Under the pieces are notes generated by a model that had not been told where the DNA came from, made no database searches, and worked only from the letters and a program-made list of their open reading frames with translations. A stretch of DNA of 64,000 nt from Gnetum montanum (lineage: Eukaryota > Streptophyta > Gnetopsida > Gnetales > Gnetaceae). The first letter of the stretch is position 1. Each line of letters opens with the position of its first letter. Made by a program: the position numbers and the translations under genes. Below are positions 12,421-23,275 of this stretch, piece by piece. Location of the stretch: positions 992,956 to 1,056,955 of the forward strand of contig MNCI01022125.1 in the NCBI GenBank assembly GCA_015680685.1, in the 5' to 3' direction.

Positions 12421-14975
12421 CTAGTCAGTAACGGTATGTGCTAACATAACTGTATGCGTTAAGCCCTGTTGTTGATTTGAAGGGAGCTCCGAAGCCTTAT
12501 TTGTTGGAGGAGTGGTCATAGACTCAACTGCTTGTGGTTGTGAGAGCTTGTTTGGCCTTTTGGTTCTAAAGAAAGGTCTTCTCTTCTTGCAGTTGTCAAA
12601 ACCAGCAGTGGGTTGAAGGTTTACAGCTCTCGTAGCATTACGTTGCTGCGGTTGAGTGGGGAGTTCCCCTTGCATTGTTGGAGCGGGTGGTAGTGGAACT
12701 ACTGGCGTAAGAGTGGTGGATGGATTTGGAGGATGGTATGCATATGGTATGTCTCCTGGAGGAGGAGTCCTAAAATACACCTGAACTTGGTAGTGACGTT
12801 GTGGAGTTGCGTGACCCATAGAGTCACTTGGAGAAACCGGATGTTGCACGTAATAGCCATACGGGTCTGGTTGCCGGTAAGGGTATTGTTTTCTAGGCGA
12901 TGGAATCCCCCATGACTGTGGGTGTTGCCACTGGTGATGTTGCCCAATAGGTTGTGGTGGAGTTCCACTTGGATAATATGTTAACGATTGGTGGAACTGC
13001 CTCGGGTTACCTTGGAGATAAGGTAACCAATGGGGTGCTTACCGTCTATTAAGTCTTGGGCTGAGTGCATACACCCTGGACTCTTGCAGATGTGAGATTA
13101 TTGGGCAACATCCCTTAGGATGGTCATATTGGTAGATCTCACATCTACCATCGTTGTCCGTGTTAGAATCCACAACCTCATTGATGATAGTCATTTTTCC
13201 CTTACCCTTGTCACGTGCATGGCCTAAATCTCTCTGCTTTTTCTTGTCATGGTCACTACTTCGTTCCCCCTTAGATTCCTCTACGATCCTTAGGACAGTT
13301 TCAATTTTACTATCTAAGGAGCTCCATATTTCATCTACCTTAGCCGACACTTCTATTGTTAGCTTTTGAAGCAACAAGGTTTTTCTATTCACCAACTCTT
13401 CGAGTGGTGACTCATCCTCTTCATCGTAGAATCTTACTCCCTTCTTCTGAAGGGAAGGATCGCGGTTATACTCTTCTGCACTTTCTCTTTTCCGTAGCTC
13501 CTCTTCTTCTTTAGCTACTTGCTCCAACAATCGATGAATTTCATGGAACCTAAGTTCTGATAATCTCCCTTGGGCATATGTCCCAAGGGTTCTCCTAGTT
13601 TCATGTCTTAGCCCATCGACGAGGTGGCGGAGTTGATCCCGTTGTGCGTAACCATGGCCTGGGCAACGATGTAACAATGCATAATATCGGCCCATGGCAG
13701 CATCCAAGGGTTTGTGATTACCCTGCTTCCATCTTTGGATCTGCTTACACAAGTTGGATACTCTGGAGTACGTTTGGTATTTATCGTTGAACAACTCTAA
13801 CATTGTACTCCACCTCCTAATGGTTTTCGACTCTAAGGACCGGTACCAACTCTCTGCTTCTTTTATGAGTATCCTAGGAAACAACTTTAACTTCTTCCAC
13901 TCATTTTTGATGTTTTGCAAGGTGCAGGCATCATGAAATGCTTGTAAATGGTTTTGCGGATCAGCGTTGTATCCCCCTTCGAATCGTGGGATATTATTCA
14001 TATCTAATCTCTTGATCCGGCTATCTTTTTGATGCCTCGCAGGTATTCTAACTACCTCCGTAATATCTAACATACTTTGGGTGGCAAGTAGGGGTTCATC
14101 ATGATCATCTCTCTCATGACGTCTATGATGCCTACGTGGTTCCCTACTTTCCCTTCTTCCATGCCTAGACTCTCTAGAGTGCCCTCGTCCTCGCTCTCGA
14201 CTCTCTCATTAAGGTCTCTCATTTTGCGTACCCTTATCCTCATCGTTATGCTCTTGGTGACTGCGTCCTGATGTGGAAGGAGAGGGTGAATGATGTGATG
14301 AAGGGGAAGAAGAAGGGGAACCATCACCATGATGATGTTTCTTACCTTCTCTTCGGTGACTACGGCCCCAATCGTGATGACAATCTAAATGCTTGTCCTT
14401 GTCATGTGTTTTTGTTCCCTCAGTGAACACTTGGTGTTCATGGGGATCAGAACCAGGATTGTGTATCATGGAGCATAGATTTTCATACCCCACCTCCTTA
14501 CTATTGTTAGGAAGGGGAACATCATTTGATGGAGAACCTGTTATAATTGGTTCACCATCTCTAATTTCGCTTAGGACGTGCGAGACCCCTTTGCCCTTCA
14601 ACAATGTATGGTGGCTCTCCTGCCTTGAGTCCCTTAGACGTTACGCTGTTGTGGGATGGTAATCCTTTATGTCATAATCTTCCGCAATGTATTCAACATA
14701 TAATTCCGTCACGCCTATCTGTGCAAGAGCACGAAGAAGCATGTTAGGGACTGCCCGATCTGGAGGTAACACTATGTTACCTTGCAAGTCTCTCCAACCA
14801 GTTGTTCATCCTGATGGAGGATAAAAGTAAAATCAGGTATATACTCATCGGGATGAGTATATACCACCCAATACTGTTGAGGAACTGGCAGTTTTTGGTT
14901 ATGTGTTTGGTGCTGTCGACTGTCTCTAGTGTGATCCTTAGGTGGTGAAGTGGTCTTGTTCGAAGAAGAAGACAT
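12421..14975 (-). pseudogene. E1 gag, stop- and frameshift-interrupted
   Basis: The start at 14975 (MSSSSNKTTSPPKD) lies about 120 nt inside the assembly gap edge, which should hold the primer site. The frame shifts near 14790, then runs 14604-12421 in one frame with stops at about 14211-14206 (two adjacent), 13041-13039 and the terminal TAG at 12423-12421. Order: N-terminal segment, His/Ser/Arg-rich basic region (about 14400-14080), helical capsid-like core (14000-13500, with MLELFNDKYQTY and KPLDAAMGRYYALL), acidic/coiled segment, a zinc-knuckle relic CEIYQYDHPKGCC whose second Cys is Tyr, and a proline/glutamine-rich tail. Gag would package RNA and build the particle. Confidence 0.8.
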
Positions 14976-15096
14976 TATGTCTTATTCGGTGTGCTGATTA
15001 ACCGTTATATAATTTTTTGTTTAATTAACCCTAAGGGTTCGTTTAAGCTCCCAACGATGTGGATAATTTCCTATGTTCTACTTAGCACACAAACAA

Positions 15097-15282
15097 NNNN
15101 NNNNNNNNNNNNNNNNNNNNNNNNNNNNNNNNNNNNNNNNNNNNNNNNNNNNNNNNNNNNNNNNNNNNNNNNNNNNNNNNNNNNNNNNNNNNNNNNNNNN
15201 NNNNNNNNNNNNNNNNNNNNNNNNNNNNNNNNNNNNNNNNNNNNNNNNNNNNNNNNNNNNNNNNNNNNNNNNNNNNNNNNNN
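15097..15282. other. Assembly gap of 186 Ns inside E1
   Basis: By comparison with the 3' LTR, the gap must hide the outer 378 bp or so of the 5' LTR plus the primer site and a few leader bases, about 400 bp. The 186-N size is therefore not the true length unless a deletion is present. Confidence 0.9.
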
Positions 15283-15715
15283 CATGTGCTTGAAGCGATC
15301 GTATTGAATGCACTTAACTATGGGAGAAGGGTTGAGAGAGATTTAATTAACTAATAAAGCATTTAAATGATAAAAAATAAATAACAATAAGTAAAGACAT
15401 ATCTAGCTTAGTCCATGCACTGCAAGGTTTATCCAAGAAGTTCGTCTTTATTTCCGTACACAAACTTGTGTTCAGGTACAATATTTGCTCGAATAAAGAT
15501 CCGTTCACTTTGGAGCTCCTACTATGGGCACATGGAAATTATTCTATCTCTGGAGAGGTAAAACTGCCAGAGCTTCACTACGGTTTAGGCCTAAACTGAG
15601 AAACAAGGGAGAGCCGCCTCTTATTTATATATTTGGCAGCACACTGGGATATCGCATACGCGATATTGCAGGGGAAGACGCGATATCGTAGCCCATGTGA
15701 TATCGTGTCCCATCA
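15283..15715 (-). mobile_element. 5' LTR of E1, visible part
   Basis: It aligns with the 3' LTR from about 9211 to 9761 and ends CCCATCA at 15715. The TATA box is near 15621-15630 (plus-strand TTATTTATAT). The GATATCGC array is shorter here (about four words). Confidence 0.85.
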
Positions 15716-16539
15716 GTAGGACTACTCATTCTCACAGCAGCTAGTTGTGCCATTTTGTCTGAAAGCTTTTTGTCACCTTTTTATAGTGCTTATCCAAAGG
15801 AAATAATTATCACATTCATTGCAAATTTTATTTTTAAAACAAAAAACCATTTTTTTTCATTGTAAAGATTATGTTACATTAAAACCATGTTAAACATGTT
15901 GAAACATAATCTTGGGATTAAGCACATTTTGGTGGGCTAGAAAATCTATTTCATCTCATGTTTATATCTCTTAAAATAATGTAATAGTAAATTTTTAAAA
16001 ATGTTTAGATTCATGTTAATACTAGTAGAGAACTACAAGAGCAATGTTGTGTTTGTAATGATTACAAGAAAATATCTTATAAATTAATTTTATCTTACCA
16101 AGACTATTTTATTTATTTCAAAGCTTAAAATTTTGGAAGTGCCACTTCAATGATACTATTATTAAACAAGATCACAGGAAAGACAATTTTTCAATCAAAT
16201 CAGATCCACATCATTACAAGTAATTTCAATAATTTAGCAAGGTTTTCTTATGAATATATCGTGTGACTTAAGAATTTAGCATTAACTTGGAGTATTTCAT
16301 GGATTTCTCTATTCCATTCTCTTAATCATCATTTCCAATCATTTTTTTAAATCATGGTTTTGTAGTAGTGAGATGTTCTTTTACATAGAGTTTTTACAAT
16401 GTGTAATTATTGGAAAACTATAAGAGAAAAAGCTAAACATCTAGATGCATGAAATAACATTTCAGTTTTCATATATTATTTAAGCAAGATACTAAACCAA
16501 AAAATCATTACATTAGCAGTATCTCTATGCAATAATTTT
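15716..16539. other. AT-rich spacer
   Basis: It lies between E1 and the satellite. I see no open frame of interest, no LTR end and no tandem repeat. Confidence 0.4.
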
Positions 16540-19500
16540 TGAAGGTTTTTGAAGCCTTCCAGATGATCCTCTACCTTCTAGTATCTTAAAACTCTAAGCA
16601 GTTGTTCCCTTTTGATTAGGACTGTAGGAAGGTACTAGTCATAGTACCTCGCAATTTACCTAGACTTTGCTACTAAATGTCCCTCTACCTTCTAGAAGCC
16701 ACAAATTCGAAGTAATTATTCCCTACTAAAAGGTGTGAATGCTTTTCAAAAGGGACTGTAGGAGGGTGCTGCTCACACCACCTCATAGTTTATTTGGAAC
16801 TTGCTATCAAATGACCCTTTGCCTTCTAGAAGCCTCTAAATGTCTTCAATTGAACTTTTGCACCTACTAGTAGCCTTCAACTCTAAGTAATTCTTCCCTT
16901 CTAGAAGGTCTAAATGCCTTTCAGTTAGGATAGTAAGAAGGTGCTAGTCACACTGCCTCATAGTTTATGTAGTACTTGCTACTGAATGACCCTCTACCTT
17001 TCGAGAGCCACAAACTCCAACAAATTATTTCCTTTTGGAAGGTCTAAATGTCTTTCAAATGATCTTTAGCCTTCTGAATGACCCTCTACCTTCTAGTAAC
17101 CACAAACTCCAAGCAATTGTTCCCTTTTAGAAGGTGTGAATGCCTTTTAGTTGGGGCTACGGGAGGGTGCTAGTTGCACTGCCTCATAGTTTACATAGTA
17201 CTTGCTACTAGATGATCTTTTGCCTTCCAAGAGCCACAAACTCTCACCAATTATTCCCTATCGAAAGGCCTGGATGCCTTTTGGTTGATCTTTTTCCAGA
17301 TGATCCTTTGCCTACTAGTAGCCTTACACTCAAAGCAAATTTTCCCTTCCGAAAGGTTTGAATGCCTTCTGGTAGGGACTATTAAAGGGTGCTAGTCACA
17401 TTGCCTCATAGTTTATGTAGTACTTACTACTAAATGACCCTTTGTCTTCCAGAAGCCACAAAGTTCAACCAATTATTCTCTTCTAGATGACCCTTTGCCT
17501 TTTGGTGGCGTCACACTCTAAGCAATTGTTCCCTTTCGAAAGGTCTAAATGTCTTTTAGTTCAGGCTGTGGTAGGATGCTAATCACACTGCCTTCCAGTT
17601 TATGTAGTACTTGCTATCGAATGACCCTCTGCCTTCTAGAAGCCACAAACTCCAATCAATTATTCCCTACCAAAAGGCCTAGATGCCTTCTAATTAATCT
17701 TTTACCTTTCATATGATCTTTTTCATATCAGCAGCCTTAAACTCTAAGAAATTATTCCCTTATGGAAGGTCTAAAGATCTTCTAGTTAGGACTATAAGAT
17801 GGTGCTAGTTGCACTACCTCGTAGTTTACATAGTACTTGCTATCGGATGATCCTCTGCCTTCCAGAAGCCACAAAATTTAACTAATTATTCTCTTTTGAA
17901 AGATATGAATTCCTTCCAGATAATCCTTTGCCTTCTGGTAGCCTCAAATTCTAAGCAACTGTTTCCTTCCAGAAGGTCTAAATTCCTTTCAATTGGGACT
18001 ACAAGAGAGTGTTAGTCGCACTACCTCATAGTCTACATAGTACTTGCTACCGAATAATCCTTTACCTTCCGAAAGCCACAAACTCTAATTAATTATTTCA
18101 TATTGAAAGGCATGGATGCCTTCTAGTTGGGACTATGAGAGTGTACTAGTCGCATGACCTCGTAGTTTACATAATAGTTGCTACTAGATGATCCTCTACC
18201 TTCCAGAAGCCATAAACTCCAACCAATTATTTTCTACCAGAAGGCTTGGATGTCTTCCAGTTGATCCTTTGCCTTTCATATGATCCTCTACCTACCAGTA
18301 GCCTTAAACTCCAAGTAATTTTTCCTTCCATAAGGTTTGAAGGCCTTCTTGTTGGAATTATGAAGGCCTTCTACCTTGCAATTTACATAATACTTGCTAT
18401 TGAATGATCCTCTGCCTTTCAAAATCCACAAACTCCAACCAATTATTCCATTCTAAAAGGTTTGAATGCCTTCTACATGATCTTTAGCTTTTCAAGCAAT
18501 TATTCTCTTCCAAAAGGTTTAAATGCCTTCTAGTTTAGATTGTGGGGAGGTGCTAGTCACATTGCCTTGCAATTTACATAGTACTTGCTATTGGATGACC
18601 CTTTGCCTTCTGGAAGCCACAAAGTTTAACCAATTATTCTCTACTTGAAGGCCTGAATGTCTTGTGGTTGATCCTTTGCCTTCTAGATGATCCTTTGGCT
18701 ACCAATAGCCTTAAACTCCAAGCAATTCTTCCTTTTAGGAATGTCTAAAGGTCTTTTGGTTGGAACTACGAAAGGGTGCTAGTCACATTGCCTCACAATT
18801 TATGTAGTACTTGTTACTGGATGACCCTCTACCTTTTGGAAGTAACAAACTCCAACCAATTATTCCCTTCTAAAATTTTTGAATGCCTTTTGGTAGCCTC
18901 AAATTCCAAGTAATTGTTTCCTTCTAGAAGGTTTGAATGTCTTTCAGTTGGGACAGTGTTGGGGGGGGGGAGGTGTGCGCTAGTTGCACTGCCTTGCATT
19001 TTAGGTAGTACTTGCTACCTGATGACCCTTTGCCTTTCGAAAGTCACAAAATCCAACCAATTATTTCTTATTGGAAGGCCTTGATTCCTTTCAATTGATT
19101 TTTTGCCTTCTAAATGACCCTCTACCTACCGATAGCCTTAAACTCCATGCAATTCTTCCCTTTTCGAAGGTCTAAATGCCTTCATGTTGGGATTGTAGGA
19201 GAGTGCTAGTCACACTGCCTTGCAATTTAGGTAGTACTTGCTATTGAATGATCCTCTACCTTCAAGAAGCCACAAACTCCAATGAATTATTTTCTTCCGG
19301 AAGTTCTAAATGCCTTTCGAATAATCTTCAACCTTCTAGATGATCCTCTGCCTTTAGGTAGCTTCAAACTCCAAGCAATTGTTCCCTTTCAGAGGGTCTA
19401 AATGTCTTCTGATTGGAACAACGAGAGGGTGTTAGTCGCACTACCTTGCAATTTATGTAGTACTTACTAGTGGATGACACTCTGCCTTCCAGAAGCCACA

Positions 19501-21200
19501 AACTCGAACCAATTATTCCCTTCCAAAAGGTCTGAATGCCTTCCAGATGATTTGTTACCTTTCAGTAACCTCAAACTCCAAGAAATTTTTCCCTTCTGGA
19601 AGGTCTAAATGCTTTCTGGTTGGGATTGTGGTATGGTGCTAGTTGCACTACCTCATAATTTATGTAGTACTTGTTACTGGATGACCCTCTACCTTTTGGA
19701 AGTAACAAACTCCAACCAATTATTCCCTTCTAAAATTTTTGAATGCCTTTTGGTAGCCTCAAATTCCAAGTAATTGTTTCCTTCTAGAAGGTTTGAATGT
19801 CTTTCAGTTGGGACAGTGTTGGGGGGGGGGAGGTGTGCGCTAGTTGCACTGCCTTGCATTTTAGGTAGTACTTGCTACCTGATGACCCTTTGCCTTTCGA
19901 AAGTCACAAAATCCAACCAATTATTTCTTATTGGAAGGCCTTGATTCCTTTCAATTGATTTTTTGCCTTCTAAATGACCCTCTACCTACCGATAGCCTTA
20001 AACTCCATGCAATTCTTCCCTTTTCGAAGGTCTAAATGCCTTCATGTTGGGATTGTAGGAGAGTGCTAGTCACACTGCCTTGCAATTTAGGTAGTACTTG
20101 CTATTGAATGATCCTCTACCTTCAAGAAGCCACAAACTCCAACGAATTATTTTCTTCCGGAAGTTCTAAATGCCTTTCGAATAATCTTCAACCTTCTAGA
20201 TGATCCTCTGCCTTCAGGTAGCCTCAAACTCCAAGCAATTGTTCCCTTTCAGAGGGTCTAAATGTCTTCTGATTGGAACAACGAGAGGGTGTTAGTCGCA
20301 CTACCTTGCAATTTATGTAGTACTTACTAGTGGATGACACTCTGCCTTCTAGAAGCCACAAACTCGAACCAATTATTCCCTTCCAAAAGGTCTGAATGCC
20401 TTCCAGATGATTTGTTACCTTTCAGTAACCTCAAACTCCAAGAAATTGTTCCCTTCTGGAAGGTCTAAATTCTTTCTGGTTGGGATTGTGGTATGGTGCT
20501 AGTTGCACTACCTCATAATTTATGTAGTACTTGCTAGCAGATGATTCTCTACCTTCCAGAAGTCACAAACTCCAACTAATTATTCCCTTCTAGAAGGTCT
20601 AAATGCTTTTTGATGATCTTTAGCCTTTCTATAGTCTCAAACTCCAAGCAATTGTTTCCTTGCATAAGGTTTAAATGCCTTTTAGTTGGGAGTGCGAGTG
20701 GGTGCCAATAAGGGTGAAGGAGGAGGAAAGGGAAGGGGGGTGCTAGTTGCACTTCTTCATAGTGTACATAGTACTTGCTATTGAATGATCCTCTGCCTTC
20801 TGGAAGCCACAAACTCTAACCAATTATTCCCTACTAGAAGGCCTAGATGCCTTTTGGTTGATCTTTGCCTTCCAGATAACCCTCTCTACTAATAGCCTTA
20901 AACTCCAAGTAATTCTTTTCTTCCAAAAGGTCTGAATGCCTTCCAGTTGGGACTACGGGAGGGTACTAGTCACACTGCCTTGTAGTTAATGTAATACTTG
21001 CTACTGGATGATCCTTTGCCTTTCAAAAGCAACAAACTCCAACCAATTGTTCCTTCTAGAATGTTTGAATGCCTTTTGAATTACCGTTTGCCTTTTGATA
21101 GCCTCAAACTCCAAGTAGTTGTTCCCTTCCAGAAGGTTTAAATGCCTTCCTATGGGGACTCCAGGGGTTGCTAGTTGCACTGGCTCATAGTTCCTAGCAC
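16540..21200. repeat. Diverged satellite, roughly 215-bp units
   Basis: About twenty diverged units are spaced 140-250 bp, most near 215 bp. Each carries GTAGTACTTGCTA, a CCACAAACTCCAACCAATTA box and a GTGCTAGTCGCACTGCCTC box. Between them are many short palindromes of the CCTTCYRGAAGG type. No open frame runs through it in a consistent way; the minus-strand frames at 20576-20812 and 21001-21231 are shadows of the repeat. Confidence 0.85.
18801..20520. repeat. Recent 860-bp tandem duplication in the satellite
   Basis: 18801-19660 and 19661-20520 match base for base apart from a handful of substitutions. Both include the run of ten Gs followed by AGGTGTGCGC (18961 and 19821). Other neighbouring units differ far more, so this higher-order duplication is recent. 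Confidence 0.9.
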
Positions 21201-21649
21201 ACATTAGGATATGCAAGCATATGCGACTCACAACTCGTCATTGTCAGCATGAGTATGCATTCATGTCAACATGAAACACATCCGTGAGCATGATGACACA
21301 TTATCCATGTACATCAATAAAAAATTCATAACATACATACCCATGCCCTCACCAACCACATCATAGGCTTTGTAATTGCCTAATGGGAACAATAGTAACC
21401 TTGTCTGTTTACTTGGGTTTGAATTTCATGGAGCACATTTATACTTGTGTTTGAAAATTATCATATTAGTCAAAAGAATTAGCAAGTGAACATGGTCAAC
21501 AAGTGAAAAAAACATAGATTGTATATTTAGAAAAAGGTATCAAATGAATTTTGAATGAAAAACAAGATAATCAAAATATAGATTTTGTAAATTTTGCTTT
21601 CCATCTATGCACCATACATCATGCAAAGATAATTGACCCTGAATTAGTA
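21201..21649. other. Spacer without recognisable features
   Basis: AT-rich sequence following the satellite. No gene, element end or repeat was recognised. Confidence 0.4.
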
Positions 21650-21935
21650 CAATAGATTTTGTTGGTATGTTTTTATTTTCAAACTCTAGCAATCTTTCCA
21701 TAGGATTTTATGTTCTATTAAAGTATTTTCGTTTCTATCTCTTGGGTTTCAAATTCCAACTACCCTTGTATAGGATTTCATACTCTATTAATGTATCTTG
21801 CAGGTATATTTCTTTAATTTCAAATTTCAACCATCCTTCTATAGGATTTCAGATTTAATTAAAATATTCTGTTGGTATTTCTCTCCTGGTTTCAAATTCC
21901 AACAACTCTTCAATAGGATATCAGCTTTGATGACT
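21650..21935. repeat. 71-bp tandem repeat, about four copies
   Basis: ATAGGATTTCA-type boxes with TAGGAT at 21701, 21771, 21842 and 21914 give a period of 70-72 bp. Each unit has TTTCAAATTCCAAC before the box. The repeat creates short plus-strand open frames that I do not regard as genes. Confidence 0.8.
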
Positions 21936-22189
21936 ATCGGTAGTTGTACCATAAAGTTTGCCTGCGGTCTTTACCTAACCCTACCTGCCATGATGTAACT
22001 TTTTCATTCAATTAATTGCTAAAACTAAGGGTTCGCTAAAATTTTTATCCTACTCGATCAGTATCTGTTAGACTTTTTTATTACACTGGAATTAAGTTCT
22101 GCTTCTAGGCAGCATGAAAATTAAGCATCACTTATGCTTGTCATTTTTGTTTGGAAACTGTTTTAATTTCATATCTGGATCACCAATTT

Positions 22190-23275
22190 AACACCCGAGG
22201 CAGACGCTGCTGCTGGCGTCATTGATGCTGGAAACAGTACTCTCCTTTTAAGAAAGAAGAATCATGATGTTGCACGCTGCATTCAATTCCTATTTAATTT
22301 GACATGTACTGATGCCTCTGCCAGATGCAAAATAAATATGTAATTCTGTTGGGAGCGTCGTTGAGAAGTCCACCGTCAGTTCACAACAGGACAGCAAAGT
22401 TGGCAGTATATGGTCTGGTATTAATACCCAACTGGGTGAACTTGGGTGCAAATGCTACCACTACAGTATATGGTAAATTGGTAATGCAGTATTGCCTATG
22501 TAGCTGTTTCCTTGTTTTATTTTTCACTTCCAGTACTAAACAAACACTGAACAAACAGATGTACGTGAAATGAGAACGTTGAATTAATAGTATTCCTCCA
22601 TGAACAGGTGTGGAAGAAGTTGATAGTTCATTTACAGTGGTGGGTGAGCCATAAACGATACTCAAGTATTCACGGAACCTGTTGCAAACTTCGAGTCTGT
22701 CCGTGCAACCCATGCTTCGAGATGTATGTATGGCCTTATCACATACCTGCATCGTTGAATTTCTGAGCGAAAGCTGTTGCTTGTTAGTCGATAGATTCTT
22801 AAATGCATCATGAATCTGAGTTATCTTACCGAGCAAAATTTCTGCTGGTGCAAATATGCAATCGCTAGCACGCAGTTGACTTGCAGGTTCAGTACCTTTG
22901 TAAAGTGGTGAGCCGTAGTGACTGGTTCCAAACAAGGAGAGAATGAATTAGATGGGGTCTTGGTTTGAACTTGAGCTCGTGAGCAATCATGTGAATCCAT
23001 CCCTTGCAGGTGGAGAGGTTAAGCGTTGCATTCCTGTAAGTTTTGTTTCGTTGTCTCTATTCATGGAACCGAATTGTTTTGGTCTGCTAGTCGGTGCGAG
23101 GTTTCCTGTTTCTGCTTGTCACTGCATCCATTTATCGTTGGTTGCTGTGTTGTAGTGGAAGAGAATGATGCTTTGGCTTTGCTGGATGTAAAATATGACC
23201 CATTTCCTGCTGGTGCAGTGCTGCTGGATTCATTCTTAATATTCTCACGAGAAAAGAAATTTAATTTCTTTTAGG
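22190..23275. other. Unrecognised, less AT-rich segment with gene-like signals
   Basis: This stretch differs from the surrounding repeats. It has splice-like sites on both strands: minus, ACGATGCAG followed by GTATGT near 22750; plus, CATTCCT followed by GTAAGT near 23035, and TGTTGTAG followed by TGGAAGAG near 23155. The plus-strand joins could give a peptide ending in a VEENDALALLDVKYDP-like run. I do not recognise a family on either strand, and the two strands cannot both be coding as read. It may be a gene relic or the edge of an unannotated gene. Confidence 0.3.
22381..22935 (-). other. Uncharacterised 184-codon open frame
   Basis: This is a long open frame for an AT-rich region. The part at about 22935-22600 has mixed, protein-like composition with an amphipathic stretch (IHDAFKNLSTNKQQLSLRN) that ends exactly at a strong donor-like site. 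The downstream part is hydrophobic and low-complexity and is probably intronic. No start, partner exon or homologue can be named. Confidence 0.25.

Larger units (their letters stand above)
8833..15715 (-). mobile_element. Element E1: Ty3/gypsy-like non-autonomous LTR retrotransposon
   Basis: The minus strand reads 5' LTR (partly in an assembly gap, then 15715-15283), gag (14975-12421), protease (12420-11617), a 1.85-kb non-coding tail, polypurine tract GTCATGGGGGTA (9773-9762) and 3' LTR (9761-8833). RT, RNase H and integrase are absent: the frame stops in what, in element B, is the protease-RT linker. Flanks next to the LTRs are GCGGG (8828-8832) and GTAGG (15716-15720), so no clean target duplication remains. 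Protease type and gag resemble the Athila/Tat side of Ty3/gypsy. Both gag and protease are broken by stops, so this copy is dead. Confidence 0.85.

Noticed and set aside
8828-15720. Target duplication of E1 (GCGGG and GTAGG)
   Set aside because: Two mismatches in five bases; not enough to claim, so E1 edges rest on the LTR ends alone.
16540-21200. CRISPR-like array
   Set aside because: Units are diverged, long and without fixed repeats plus unique spacers; the context is plant satellite DNA.
20576-21231. Minus-strand open frames with repeated HLDLLEGNN-like ends
   Set aside because: They arise from the satellite units and are not kept open across the array.
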